A model generated the notes under the pieces. It was not told the origin of the DNA. It saw only the letters and a program-made list of their open reading frames with translations, and searched no databases. Below, one piece after another: positions 24,792 to 36,574 of a stretch of 64,000 nucleotides of DNA (the first letter of the stretch is position 1; each line of letters opens with the position of its first letter). A program made the translations under genes and the position numbers. The stretch is taken from positions 62,001-126,000 of the forward strand of contig NZ_SIRE01000006.1 of the NCBI RefSeq assembly GCF_004307995.1, written 5' to 3'. The DNA is from Paenibacillus thalictri. Its GTDB lineage: Bacteria; Bacillota; Bacilli; Paenibacillales; NBRC-103111.

Positions 24792-26129
24792 TTACTTTCT
24801 TTTTGTTTTTTGCCGCAGTTCGTCCGCCATCGCTTTCAGCGCTTTATCGGACTCCACGTTGTTCAGGAATATTTGCGCCCATACGTCGGTCATCAGCTTA
24901 TTGGCCAGCGGGAAATCGCTCGTATAAGCCAGTGGGTACGTTTGTTTCAAAGAATCTGCGTATACTCTGCGAATCGCTTGGCCATTGAAGTACGGAGACG
25001 GCTCGTCGACGGACGGGTCGCTATATACCGTACTTAAAGACGGGAACAAACCGACCTTCGACATCATCTTCGCCTGGGAAGATTCTTTGCCGAGCATAAA
25101 CTCGATAAACTTCCACGCCTCTTCCGCATGTTTGGAGTTTTTGTTGATCGCCATGTTGGAGCCGCCTTGGTTGGCGCTGACGTATTTATCGTCCTTCGAC
25201 CATTTCGGCATCATCGCTACCGACCATTTGCCTTTGTCGTTAGGCGAATATTGCGTTTCGATCAGCGCATCGTGCCACGAGCCGCCCACCACTGTCGCCA
25301 CTTTGCCGTCCTTGATGGCGTTGCCCCATGGATCGGTGTTCGCTCTGGCGTCGAATACAAGGCCTTCCTTCTGCATTTTGACCAAATAGTCGGTGATTTC
25401 TTTGACTTCCGGCTTGTCCACGGAGACGTTGCCTTGCTTGTCAAAATACCATACGCCGCGCTGCCACATCATCGATTCAAACATCCGGTTGCTCGAATTT
25501 GTTTTCGAATCGCCGTACATCATCACGCCGGTTTTTTCTTTAATTAACTTGGCCGCTTGATAATAGTCGTCCCAGGTTTGAATTTTCTGGGATACTTCCT
25601 TCGGATCGGTCGGCAGTCCCGCCTTGGCGAACAAATCGTTGCGGTAGAACATCACGACAGGGCCGCTGTCCCACGGCATAGCGTATACTTTGCCGTCTTT
25701 GGTGGCGTCTTCCCATTTGTAGGCGTTCATTTTATCTTTGTAAGGCTGAACGCGGGATGTGATGTCCAGCAAGGAATCGATTTGCACCATCTGCGACAGG
25801 TTTGTCGACTCCAGCGCAACGATATCCGGTACGGCGTCTCCCGTATTGGACGAAACCAAATATTTTTGATACAAATCCGCAGATTTCATCAATTGGTATT
25901 CGACGTCGATGTTTGGGTATTGTTTTTTGAATTCCTCCATGTTGAGGTCAAGACCTACCTTGGCGGATTCCCAAATCCATACGACAAGTTTTACTTTGTC
26001 CGTAGACGCTGCGGCTTTCGGAGCTTCTCCCGGTGCTGCCGCCTCTTGTTTACCGTTAGAGCATGCGCTGGCGACGAGTGAGACCACCATACACGAAGCT
26101 AGTGCAAGTGGCCAACCTTTCATTTTCAT
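24792..26129 (-). CDS. Sugar-binding lipoprotein (extracellular solute-binding family 1)
   Basis: Binding protein of the CUT1 importer, about 445 residues. The signal peptide ends VASAC (lipobox), followed by a short Ala/Glu/Pro linker and a binding fold starting VKLVVWIWESAKVGLDLNMEEFKK. Later segments (PWDSGPVVMFYRNDLFAKAGLP and NMAINKNSKHAEEAWKFIEFML) are typical of family 1. The ATG at 26129 follows GGGAGGTAAGGTTTCA; upstream frame to 26234 overlaps the promoter and is rejected. The substrate is probably an oligosaccharide containing beta-galactose, judged from the linked LacZ. Confidence 0.92.
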   Translation of the reverse strand: MKMKGWPLALASCMVVSLVASACSNGKQEAAAPGEAPKAAASTDKVKLVVWIWESAKVGLDLNMEEFKKQYPNIDVEYQLMKSADLYQKYLVSSNTGDAVPDIVALESTNLSQMVQIDSLLDITSRVQPYKDKMNAYKWEDATKDGKVYAMPWDSGPVVMFYRNDLFAKAGLPTDPKEVSQKIQTWDDYYQAAKLIKEKTGVMMYGDSKTNSSNRMFESMMWQRGVWYFDKQGNVSVDKPEVKEITDYLVKMQKEGLVFDARANTDPWGNAIKDGKVATVVGGSWHDALIETQYSPNDKGKWSVAMMPKWSKDDKYVSANQGGSNMAINKNSKHAEEAWKFIEFMLGKESSQAKMMSKVGLFPSLSTVYSDPSVDEPSPYFNGQAIRRVYADSLKQTYPLAYTSDFPLANKLMTDVWAQIFLNNVESDKALKAMADELRQKTKRK

Positions 26130-26163
26130 TGAAACCTTACCTCCCTGTTGTTTGTACCTATTT

Positions 26164-26224
26164 ATCATAATCCGGTTGAAAGGGGTTTCACACCGACTGC
26201 TGTTTGGAATTGGTGCAATCTTTT
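26164..26224 (-). promoter_or_regulatory. Promoter and shared upstream element of the sugar ABC operon
   Basis: On the minus strand: an upstream element AAAGATTGCACCAATTCCAA..GC (26199-26224), then a -35 GTGAAA (26186-26191), 16-base spacer and -10 TATGAT (26164-26169), ending 35 bases before the binding-protein start. The same element in the same position precedes lacZ at 32395-32454. The likely activator is the AraC-type response regulator encoded just upstream. Confidence 0.75.
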
Positions 26225-26232
26225 CCGAAAAC

Positions 26233-26259
26233 AAAAAAACGCCCGGACCGGGAGGGGCG
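26233..26259 (-). terminator. Intrinsic terminator of the response regulator gene
   Basis: CGCCC..GGGCG stem with additional internal G-C pairs, followed by U7 on the minus strand. It lies directly upstream of the ABC operon promoter, so the operon is a separate transcript. Confidence 0.75.
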
Positions 26260-26286
26260 AATTTGTATTTTTGTCCGATCGTTTCG

Positions 26287-27486
26287 TTATTTTGTCTGAT
26301 TCCGGAATTGTCCGGGCGTTAGGGATACGCATTTTTTGAACCACTTGGAAAAATATTTGGCGTCGGCGATACCCACTTTTTCGGCGATTTCCTCGGAACG
26401 GAAAGACGTCACTTTCAGCAGTTCCTTCGCTCTCTCCAGCTTGCGGTCGGAAATAAACGAAATCAGGCTCGAACCGGTCGCTTCTTTAAAAATCGTGCTG
26501 AAATAACTGCGGCTTACGCCGATTTTGGAGGCAATATCCGCGGCTCTGAGGTCCATATGCAGATGCTGGTCGATATAGTCGACGGCATGCAGTATTTCTT
26601 CCTTGTGAATGCCGCCTTGCAGCTCGTATTTCAGCTCGATGCCGCGGTAACGATGCAGCCTGCGCACGGTCTCCAGCCATTTGCCCGAATCCGTTACCGG
26701 GCCGGCCTGCCGCCACGCAAACGAATGATGCTTTAATTTCAGGCATGTCAGCTCCAAATCGCAATATTCCAAATGCTCGCTGCGGCACACAAGAAACGCC
26801 TCGTCTTCACCCGCAGTCAGCAGCTGCATATTCGGTCCCGCCAACGCAACGGAATGCATCCATTCCCGGAGCGGTCCCCGTTCCTGCTCTTCCCCGCTCT
26901 CCGGCGTTCCGACATAAAGGTGAAATATATAGCTCTGTTCGGTCATCCACTTCCATATATGCTGCAGGCGGAGATGAAGTTCGGTTTCCGCCACCGGCTT
27001 ATTTTCAGCCAGCCATTGCTGCAGAATCGTATCTTCTTCTCTGGATGCGGACACCGGTTTCATAGCCGCTTTGCGCTGCTTTTCCCTAATTTCGCCGCTG
27101 ATTTTGGCTAAGCACTCGTCCATTTGATCGTCATCAAGGCTGGTCTTGACGATATAATCGGATATGCCGATTTGGATGCCTTGCTGGGCGTAAGCAAAAT
27201 CTCTATGGCAGCTTAAAAACAAAATGATCGTATCGGGCTGCTCTTTTCTAATTTTTTGCGCCAGCTCGATGCCATCCATCTCGGGCATGACGATATCGGT
27301 GATGACAACATGGGGGCGGTGCAGCAGGAAAGCGTCCCAGCCCAAGCTGCCGTTTGCCGCATCGGCGACTACAGCCATTTGATGTTTGTTCCAGTCGACC
27401 GTCATCATCAGCCCTTTTCGGACAAGCTGCTCGTCATCTATAATTAATACCCTAATCGGTTCGTTGTCTATACGGTTTTCGGCCAT
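26287..27486 (-). CDS. AraC-type two-component response regulator (YesN family)
   Basis: Response regulator of 399 residues: an N-terminal receiver domain (VLIIDDEQLVRKGL; phosphoacceptor Asp in VVITDIVMPEMDG; Lys in DYIVKTSL), a divergent middle, and a C-terminal AraC double HTH (DLRAADIASKIGVSRSYFSTIFKEATG; EKVGIADAKYFSKWFKK). Such proteins usually activate sugar-uptake operons. The gene overlaps the kinase gene by 19 bases. Its most likely targets are the paired elements at 26199-26224 and 32429-32454. Confidence 0.93.
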   Translation of the reverse strand: MAENRIDNEPIRVLIIDDEQLVRKGLMMTVDWNKHQMAVVADAANGSLGWDAFLLHRPHVVITDIVMPEMDGIELAQKIRKEQPDTIILFLSCHRDFAYAQQGIQIGISDYIVKTSLDDDQMDECLAKISGEIREKQRKAAMKPVSASREEDTILQQWLAENKPVAETELHLRLQHIWKWMTEQSYIFHLYVGTPESGEEQERGPLREWMHSVALAGPNMQLLTAGEDEAFLVCRSEHLEYCDLELTCLKLKHHSFAWRQAGPVTDSGKWLETVRRLHRYRGIELKYELQGGIHKEEILHAVDYIDQHLHMDLRAADIASKIGVSRSYFSTIFKEATGSSLISFISDRKLERAKELLKVTSFRSEEIAEKVGIADAKYFSKWFKKCVSLTPGQFRNQTK

Positions 27487-29153
27487 TTCATAACCACCTT
27501 TGTTCCCTGATTTCGCTGCGATTCCACATGCAGCCCGCAGTTTTCTCCAAAATGCAGCTTAAAACGCTCATCCACATTGCGCATCCCGAGGCCGCCTTTT
27601 TTGCCGGGAATTTTCCGTCCGCTTGTAATATAGCTTAAATGCTCGGGGCGGATGCCCATGCCGTTGTCGGTCAGCTCAATCTCCAGCCAATTCCCCGTGG
27701 AGACGATATTCATGCCGATATGGCCTTTCCCGTCCACAAAGCCGTGGAAAAAAATATTTTCCAGCAGCGGCTGCAGCACCATACGCGGAATGAGACATTC
27801 CTCCAGGCCGGGCTGCACGTCGAAATGAAAAGTAAATTCGTCACCGAAGCGGTACTTCTGAATCTCCAAATAATGCAGCGCAATATCCAGCTCTTTATGG
27901 AGCGGGACTAAAACCTGCGACACGTTAAAGCTCCCCTCCAGCACCACAACGAGATGCTGCAGCATCTTTTGAATGTCGGTTTGATGCGCCAGCCGGGCTT
28001 TCCATTGGATAGAATTCAGCGTATTAAACAGCAGATGCGGATTGATCTGATAATGCAGCGCCTTTAATTCGGCATCGCTTTTTTGCTTTTCCTTCAAGCT
28101 GATCTCTTCGATCAAGTCTTTGATTTGGCCGGTCATCCGGTTAAACGCTTCGCTTAAATACCCGAATTCGTCGCTTGTATGAACCGGCGTTTGAATGGAC
28201 AACTCGCCTTGGCCGAACCGTTTCATCGAATGGCTTAAGTTTTTGATCGGCCTGGTGAAACGGTAGGAGAAGAAAGCCGCCATCGCTGCGCCGATGACCA
28301 CAGTGACAACCGCGGCCAGCAGCGTATATTTTAAAATAATGCCCGAAGACTCGTAGAACCGGCTGTATGGCATCCGGGCCTCGACCACCCACTGCTCCGT
28401 CTCGAGTTTCTTGGACCACACGATATCGTTGTCCTTGGGAGTGTCGTCGCTCGATGTCTGCAATACAACATGCCCGTCCATGTCTCTGATTTGCAGGTGG
28501 GCCTTCGTATCGTATTCGAATGTGCGGAACAGCCCCAATATCGCGTCCGCTCTCATGTCGATTAATATGTTGCTGCCGGTCGGAATGCCAAAGCTGTTTT
28601 TAATCGGTACGATCAAGCTGATCACATAATCGACCGATGTCGAGCTGTAATAGTTCGGCTTCTGAATCACGATGCGTTTGCCGTTTTTTTGCAGCACCCC
28701 CGCCCAGAACGGAGATTGAAACAGCTTGTCCGCATTGATCGCATCATTGCCGATCAGTTTCCCGGACGGCGTAATCACGTTGACGCTTAAAATGCTCATA
28801 TTTTCAAACGAAGCCAGAAAGCGCTTGAAGTTTTTTTCCTCGGCATATTGGTTGTACGTACGCGGCTCCTGGTCTTCGATGACAATCGGTGACGAAATTA
28901 AATAAGTCAGAATGTTTCCTGTGATGCTGTCCATCTGCTTGAGACTTGTGTCCAAATGCTGCTTCAGCTGTTCCACCGCATACAAACCGTAGCTGCCGAA
29001 TTGGGTGTTGACGATTTGTGCGGATTTATGATACGAGAAATAGCCAAGCGCCACAAGCGGCAGTATGGCCATAGCCAGCAGAAACAAAACAAGCTTGGCG
29101 CGGACGCTTTGGGTAATGTGAATGAAAGATGGCAGCTTGGCCCACGATCGCAT
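27468..29153 (-). CDS. Sensor histidine kinase (YesM family)
   Basis: Membrane sensor of about 561 residues. A membrane segment near residues 23-42, a large extracellular dCache-like domain, a second segment near 280-302, a HAMP domain (TRPIKNLSHSMKRFGQGELS), a His-kinase core with the phosphorylated His in LHYQINPHLLFNTLNSIQW, and a C-terminal ATPase domain (LELTDNGMGI; KKGGLGMRNV). Pairs with the overlapping AraC-type regulator. I prefer the ATG at 29153, with GGGAG 9 bases before it, over the TTG at 29162. Confidence 0.93.
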   Translation of the reverse strand: MRSWAKLPSFIHITQSVRAKLVLFLLAMAILPLVALGYFSYHKSAQIVNTQFGSYGLYAVEQLKQHLDTSLKQMDSITGNILTYLISSPIVIEDQEPRTYNQYAEEKNFKRFLASFENMSILSVNVITPSGKLIGNDAINADKLFQSPFWAGVLQKNGKRIVIQKPNYYSSTSVDYVISLIVPIKNSFGIPTGSNILIDMRADAILGLFRTFEYDTKAHLQIRDMDGHVVLQTSSDDTPKDNDIVWSKKLETEQWVVEARMPYSRFYESSGIILKYTLLAAVVTVVIGAAMAAFFSYRFTRPIKNLSHSMKRFGQGELSIQTPVHTSDEFGYLSEAFNRMTGQIKDLIEEISLKEKQKSDAELKALHYQINPHLLFNTLNSIQWKARLAHQTDIQKMLQHLVVVLEGSFNVSQVLVPLHKELDIALHYLEIQKYRFGDEFTFHFDVQPGLEECLIPRMVLQPLLENIFFHGFVDGKGHIGMNIVSTGNWLEIELTDNGMGIRPEHLSYITSGRKIPGKKGGLGMRNVDERFKLHFGENCGLHVESQRNQGTKVVMKWPKTV

Positions 29154-29302
29154 GAACGGCAACTCCCTTTTCTAGCTAATGATATAAATTATACCGGATG
29201 CATGAAGACACCCGGACGGCCAAATGCTTCCACCCGGATGGCAGTGAGGCCATCTGCGCAAAAAAAGGCCAGTTCGGCGCGTATCTCCCATAAATAGGGA
29301 AA

Positions 29303-29330
29303 CCCCCAAAGCGCATCTGCGCTAAAGGGG
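29303..29330 (-). terminator. GC-rich hairpin after lacZ
   Basis: CCCC..TAGCGCA-GA-TGCGCT..GGGG on the minus strand just downstream of lacZ, followed by only a short U stretch. It may partly terminate or protect the lacZ transcript while letting some transcription reach the kinase-regulator genes. Confidence 0.45.
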
Positions 29331-29346
29331 ACACCCGGGGGCCGAC

Positions 29347-32373
<3,027 letters not shown>

Positions 32374-32394
32374 TTAAAATGGTAATTCATTTTT

Positions 32395-32454
32395 ATGCTA
32401 CCATATTTGAAAAGGGTTTCAACAGCCGGCTGTTTGGAATAAGTGCAATCTTTT
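32395..32454 (-). promoter_or_regulatory. Promoter and shared upstream element of lacZ
   Basis: On the minus strand: AAAGATTGCACTTATTCCAA..GC (32429-32454), -35 TTGAAA (32417-32422), 16-base spacer, -10 TAGCAT (32395-32400). Element, spacing and promoter layout nearly match those at 26164-26224 (the gap between element and -35 is 6 here and 7 there). Confidence 0.75.
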
Positions 32455-32545
32455 ACGAAACGAGTGCTTTTGCCCCCGTGAAGCGAACTCAATCGTAATT
32501 TTGTTCGATTCAGGTGCGGATTTGTTTGCCCGGATGATAAAAATG

Positions 32546-32576
32546 AAAAACCGCAAAGCGTTAAAACGCCCTGCGG
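32546..32576 (-). terminator. Intrinsic terminator of the HU gene
   Basis: A 10-bp stem with mismatches (CCGCAAAGCG at 32551-32560 and CGCCCTGCGG at 32567-32576) with U5 on the minus strand. Confidence 0.82.
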
Positions 32577-32617
32577 CTTTACGGTAAGCTATGACTAAAA
32601 TGTATGTACGCTCAAGA

Positions 32618-32890
32618 TTACTGAATTCCGTCTCTCAATGCTTTACCAGGCTTGAAAGCGGGAATTTTGCTCGCCGGGATTTCAATTTCTTCTCCGGTTT
32701 GCGGGTTGCGGCCTTTACGCGCAGAGCGCTCGCGAACCTCAAAATTTCCGAAACCGACCAACTGTACTTTATCGCCGCTTTGCAGCGCATCAGAGATTGC
32801 TTCAAAAACAGCTTCAACTGCTTTGGTTGCGTCTTTTTTGGAAAGCTCGGTGCCTTCAGCTACTTTTGCGATCAAATCCGTTTTGTTCAT
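32618..32890 (-). CDS. hup: HU family DNA-binding protein
   Basis: Histone-like nucleoid protein of 90 residues. It begins [20 protein letters not shown] and has the beta-arm region [24 protein letters not shown] with the DNA-intercalating Pro. It is the orthologue of B. subtilis Hbs and sits next to spoIVA as there. GGAGGTGAAAGGC precedes the ATG at 32890. In B. subtilis hbs is followed by folE and mtrB; here an 18-kb accessory block separates hup from mtrB. Confidence 0.96.
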   Translation of the reverse strand: MNKTDLIAKVAEGTELSKKDATKAVEAVFEAISDALQSGDKVQLVGFGNFEVRERSARKGRNPQTGEEIEIPASKIPAFKPGKALRDGIQ

Positions 32891-33056
32891 GCCTTTCACC
32901 TCCCTCCAAAATAAGGACTGCTATATTCTCTTTGTTCACCGATTCTTTACAAAATATACCTGAAATTTCGCGTAATCGCCGGAAAACAGAGGGTTTTTCT
33001 AACAAACGACAAACCTATAGTAATACAGCCGCCATGCTTTTTCAAGGGGTAAACGC

Positions 33057-33079
33057 AAAAAAGGCACTCGGGCGAGTGC
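33057..33079 (-). terminator. Intrinsic terminator of spoIVA
   Basis: A 7-bp perfect stem GCACTCG / CGAGTGC (33064-33079) followed by U6 on the minus strand, 17 bases past the spoIVA stop. Confidence 0.85.
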
Positions 33080-33095
33080 GCTTTTTCCGTAATGA

Positions 33096-34574
33096 TTAAA
33101 GAATGATGGCAATTAAGCCTCCGGAACCTTCGTTGATAATGCGTCCCAACGTCTCCTGCAGCTTGTATCGCGCATTGTCCGGCATCATCGCCAATTTGCC
33201 TTGAATGCCTTCACGCACAATGGAGTGGAGGCTGCGGCCGAATATATCCGACTCCCATATTTTCAGCGGATTTTCCTCGAAATCCTGCATCAGATAGCGG
33301 ACCAGCTCTTCGCTTTGCTTTTCGGTTCCGATAATCGGCGAGAATTCGGATTCCACATCGACACGAATCATGTGAATGGATGGGGCTGTCGCTTTCAAAC
33401 GTACACCGAATCTGGAGCCCTGACGAATGAGTTCCGGTTCGTCGAGGTTCATTTCCGCCAGCGATGGCGGCGCAATGCCGTAACCGGTCGTTTTGACCAT
33501 TTCCAGCGATTCCGCAAAATGATCGTACTCCCGTTTCGCATGGCTGAATTCCTGCATCAGCTGAAGCAGATGATCTTTGCCGCGAATTTCGACGCCGACC
33601 ACTTCCATCAATATTTTATCGTACAGCTCATCGGGTGCGTACAAGTCGATTTCGGCAACACCCTGGCCCATATTCATACCGGCAAGCGCCGCACGTTCGA
33701 TAAAATCGTAGCCTTCGAAATTGCTGACAACCCGGTCCACATCCCGCAGACGGCGAATATCCTGCACCGTTTCGCGAACCGAATTTTCAAAGTGCGAGCG
33801 CAGCCAATGATTCTCGTCAAGCACCATCACCCAGCTGGGGAGATTCACGTTAACTTCGTGTACCGGGAATTCATACAGCACCTCGCGCAGCACGGAGGTC
33901 ATGTCGTCTTCGTTCATATTCGCTACGCTGGCCGTTACGACCGGAATGTCGTGTTTGGCCTGCAGCTCGTTGCGCAGTTCCATCGCCGCTTCGCTGTTCG
34001 GTTTGGTCGAATTGACGATCACGATAAACGGCTTACCGACTTCCTTCAGCTCGGCGATAATCCGGTCTTCCGCATCCACATAAGACGCACGCGGAATTTC
34101 CGCGATGCTGCCATCCGTCGTAATCACTACGCCTAAAGTCGCATGCTCCTGAATGACCTTGCGTGTGCCGATCTCTGCCGCTTCTTGAAAAGGAATCGCT
34201 TCTTCAAACCAGGGCGTGTTGATCATCCGCGGGCCGTTCTCGTCTTCATAGCCCTTCGCCCCTTCAACGACATACCCTACGCAGTCGACCAAGCGGATAT
34301 TGACGCTGAGTCCTTCGGCCACGCGAAGCTGAACCGCATTATTCGGTACGAATTTGGGCTCCGTTGTCATAATTGTCCGTCCTGCTGCGCTTTGCGGCAG
34401 CTCATCCGTCGCCCGTACACGGTCCGCTTCATTCTGAATGTTCGGCAGCACGACCGATTCCATGAAGCGTTTAATAAAAGTCGATTTGCCCGTACGGACC
34501 GCTCCTACGACCCCCAGGTATATGTCCCCTCCCGTCCGTTCTGCAATGTCCTTAAAGATATCCACTTTTTCCAA
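33096..34574 (-). CDS. spoIVA: Stage IV sporulation protein A SpoIVA
   Basis: SpoIVA is the ATPase that polymerises on the forespore surface to form the coat basement layer. The 492-residue length equals the B. subtilis protein. It has the Walker A loop GAVRTGKSTFIKRF near residue 24, the LVDCVGYVVEGAKGYED segment, GVVITTDGSI, and the NSTKPNSEAAMELR region of its GTPase-like domain; the C-terminal region needed for membrane anchoring ends GGLIAIIL. Preceded by AGGAGGGATTGTC with a TTG or ATG start at 34574. A candidate SigE promoter lies about 115 bases upstream. Confidence 0.97.
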   Translation of the reverse strand: MEKVDIFKDIAERTGGDIYLGVVGAVRTGKSTFIKRFMESVVLPNIQNEADRVRATDELPQSAAGRTIMTTEPKFVPNNAVQLRVAEGLSVNIRLVDCVGYVVEGAKGYEDENGPRMINTPWFEEAIPFQEAAEIGTRKVIQEHATLGVVITTDGSIAEIPRASYVDAEDRIIAELKEVGKPFIVIVNSTKPNSEAAMELRNELQAKHDIPVVTASVANMNEDDMTSVLREVLYEFPVHEVNVNLPSWVMVLDENHWLRSHFENSVRETVQDIRRLRDVDRVVSNFEGYDFIERAALAGMNMGQGVAEIDLYAPDELYDKILMEVVGVEIRGKDHLLQLMQEFSHAKREYDHFAESLEMVKTTGYGIAPPSLAEMNLDEPELIRQGSRFGVRLKATAPSIHMIRVDVESEFSPIIGTEKQSEELVRYLMQDFEENPLKIWESDIFGRSLHSIVREGIQGKLAMMPDNARYKLQETLGRIINEGSGGLIAIIL

Positions 34575-34687
34575 GACAATCCCTCCTAAAGGTTGTTAAA
34601 TGAAGCAAGAGCGACGTGTTCGATCAACCGGCTATTACCATTTGACCGTATACGGCGGAACCTTGTACATTCTTTCGGACTAGTAAA

Positions 34688-34716
34688 AATATATGTGCTA
34701 GAAACGGCATTATGCT
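34688..34716 (-). promoter_or_regulatory. Candidate SigE promoter for spoIVA
   Basis: AGCATAAT (34709-34716) and CATATATT (34688-34695) separated by 13 bases on the minus strand resemble SigE -35 and -10 boxes. spoIVA is SigE-dependent in B. subtilis, which motivates the call. The match is loose. The rest of the 34575-34880 gap holds only the yphF terminator. Confidence 0.35.
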
Positions 34717-34836
34717 ACTTGACTCTATATTTTATTTATCGAAAGAGCTCCACGTATATCATCCCCTCGCCGGCGGGAAGAAGCTTTCCTTGCTCACTGT
34801 CAAGATATATATGTTTCGGATGATATCGATATTCAT

Positions 34837-34878
34837 AAAAAAACCTCCATTCTACCAAAATCGGTAAAATAGAGGTTT
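34837..34878 (-). terminator. Intrinsic terminator of the yphF operon
   Basis: AAACCTC..ATTTTACC on one arm and GGTAGAAT..GAGGTTT on the other, with a 6-base loop, followed by U7 on the minus strand. Confidence 0.85.
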
Positions 34879-34883
34879 CTGAG

Positions 34884-35609
34884 CTACATATCGGGCGTTG
34901 GCTTCCCGTCCGTCCAACGGTAAGGATAAGAGCGGGCCGGGACGTAATACGCCTCATCCACAAGCAATTGGCGCAAGTCTTGTTTCGGGTCGAGTTTTCC
35001 TTGAAGCGATTTTTTCTCGATCACTTTCATAATCTCGGGTGTATAATCCACAGCAACCGTCCCTGACTCATTCAATATGAAATATAGCAGCGACTGGCGC
35101 GTGTAGACGCTGGGAACCTGCATCGGCGAGACATTCAGCTTGCCGTAGTCCATATCGAAAAAATGCGGCGCAATTCGCTGTCCCGACGGAAGCTCGCCGT
35201 TATGCTTCATTTTATAATCATCCACCAGCTTTTGCAGCTCGACGGTTTTTTGAAAAGCGGCAAGATCCATCAGCTTCACTGTCGGTTTGGTTTCCGGGTC
35301 AACCAGCACATAAATGTTGCTGCCGCCGTTCTCGAACGAGTTGGTCGGTATCGTGCTGATAAACCCGCGTTCTTTCAGCTTCTTGAAATCGATCATATAT
35401 TTCTCGTAAATCGGCGTCGTTTCCTCGCTATTTTTAATCGGCAGCACGCCGGTTTTGACATGATATTGATCGATGGCGTTTTGCACGACCAGTATAAATT
35501 CTTGAGAGGCAAGTACGTTCCCTTGACTCATTTCCTTGGAATACATACAGCCCGAAAGACCTATTGACGCCACAACCAATAACAGCGCTATAGCTAAACG
35601 CGTCTTCAT
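34884..35609 (-). CDS. yphF: YphF-like lipoprotein
   Basis: A 241-residue lipoprotein with a signal peptide ending GLSGC. The mature part contains two similar segments (FILVVQNAIDQYHVKTGVLPIKN and LQKLVDDYKMKHNGELPSGQ), each resembling a pseudopilin-like helix followed by a short loop. By sequence style and position between spoIVA and gpsA it corresponds to B. subtilis YphF, whose function is unknown. The ATG overlaps the ferredoxin stop by 4 bases, so it is coupled to that gene. Confidence 0.8.
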   Translation of the reverse strand: MKTRLAIALLLVVASIGLSGCMYSKEMSQGNVLASQEFILVVQNAIDQYHVKTGVLPIKNSEETTPIYEKYMIDFKKLKERGFISTIPTNSFENGGSNIYVLVDPETKPTVKLMDLAAFQKTVELQKLVDDYKMKHNGELPSGQRIAPHFFDMDYGKLNVSPMQVPSVYTRQSLLYFILNESGTVAVDYTPEIMKVIEKKSLQGKLDPKQDLRQLLVDEAYYVPARSYPYRWTDGKPTPDM

Positions 35610-35944
35610 AACTCCTCCTCCTTCATTCGCGCCAATTGCTCGCGAACAGCGGCCTTAAGCGGATCCTCCGGAATGGTGACCGTCGCGTTGCCGACGATTT
35701 TGGCTTGGCAAGCCAGCCGGTAACCCATCTCCTCCAACCCGCCGAGCTTGAGCTTTTCATTAAGCGACAAGGGCGAAAGTCCCGCCGGATCCGCGGCGAT
35801 CACTTTACACATCAAACAAGCCGCCTTCGCTCCGCATCGGGTGCGTATATGGACCCGGGCCTTTTTACCTGCATCCAAAACCGTTGTTCCGGGCCGCACC
35901 CCAATCTTTTTATTATCCGGCAAAAAAGTAATTTCCGGAGGCAT
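35606..35944 (-). CDS. 2Fe-2S ferredoxin domain protein with unusual cysteine spacing
   Basis: A protein of about 112 residues with a plant-type ferredoxin fold: PEITFLPDNKKIGVRPGTTVLDAGKKA, then Cys37, Cys43, Cys46 and Cys79. The first spacing is C-x5-C-x2-C where the family rule is C-x4-C-x2-C. The ATG at 35944 has AAAGGA 13 bases upstream, a long gap; the frame is open to 35989. It probably carries electrons for an unknown enzyme. It is coupled to yphF and follows a nucleotidyltransferase and a second ferredoxin. Confidence 0.8.
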   Translation of the reverse strand: MPPEITFLPDNKKIGVRPGTTVLDAGKKARVHIRTRCGAKAACLMCKVIAADPAGLSPLSLNEKLKLGGLEEMGYRLACQAKIVGNATVTIPEDPLKAAVREQLARMKEEEL

Positions 35945-35979
35945 CGTTACACGTGTTCCTTTCTCCAGTAAAATCGCGC

Positions 35980-36570
35980 TTAGAACCAATCGCCGTTACC
36001 CAGCAGTTCCTTGATTCGAAGGGTAAGCTGCGGGCTCAGCTTGTTGCGTTTCACAAGCGTCTGCAGCGCCTCGCGGTGCTGCTCCATATCGGCGCGCATC
36101 GCGCCGGCAATCGCCGTATAGCGGTCCTCACGGCCGCGCAGCAAGTTGAAAATAAGCTCATGAGAGAGCGGCATCAGCGGCACGCTAACGTCTCCGAGCT
36201 GAACCGTCACCGGCAGCCGGCTGCGCAGAAAACCCGTTTCCACCGTATAAATGCTGCCGCTGGATATAATTTGGAAGCCACCGACCAGCTCAAGCACAAT
36301 ATCGTCGTATTTGTAATGGCTTAATATGGAACGGTATATTTCCGTTTCACTGTATTGCGGCTTGTCTTCAGCGGTGTAAGCCAATGCCGCGGCAATCGCC
36401 GAAGCATCCTCCGTATCGGCGTACATGTCGAGATCGCGGGGCGCTTTCCCGGTCTCAACCCCTTGCAGCAGCAGCCCGCAGCTGCCGCCGATCAGCCAAT
36501 TGGCCGGCACATTCTTCAGCCTGAGCGTAATGTCGATTATGGCATCATGTATATGTAATGGGATCGTCAT
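35980..36570 (-). CDS. Nucleotidyltransferase-fold protein
   Basis: A protein of about 196 residues with the minimal nucleotidyltransferase motif LIGGSCGLLLQG followed by APRDLDMYAD (GS..D-x-D). A further region PLMPLSHELIFNLLRGREDRY resembles AbiEii-like or MNT-type nucleotidyltransferases. It could transfer a nucleotide to a protein or small molecule, or be inactive; the target is unknown. I chose the ATG at 36570, 4 bases after the stop of the second ferredoxin gene. No antitoxin-like partner is seen. Confidence 0.75.
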   Translation of the reverse strand: MTIPLHIHDAIIDITLRLKNVPANWLIGGSCGLLLQGVETGKAPRDLDMYADTEDASAIAAALAYTAEDKPQYSETEIYRSILSHYKYDDIVLELVGGFQIISSGSIYTVETGFLRSRLPVTVQLGDVSVPLMPLSHELIFNLLRGREDRYTAIAGAMRADMEQHREALQTLVKRNKLSPQLTLRIKELLGNGDWF

Positions 36571-36574
36571 ATTC

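Noticed and set aside
35980-36570. AbiE-type toxin-antitoxin or abortive-infection system
   Set aside because: The nucleotidyltransferase resembles AbiEii loosely, but no antitoxin-like partner lies next to it and the neighbours are ferredoxins.
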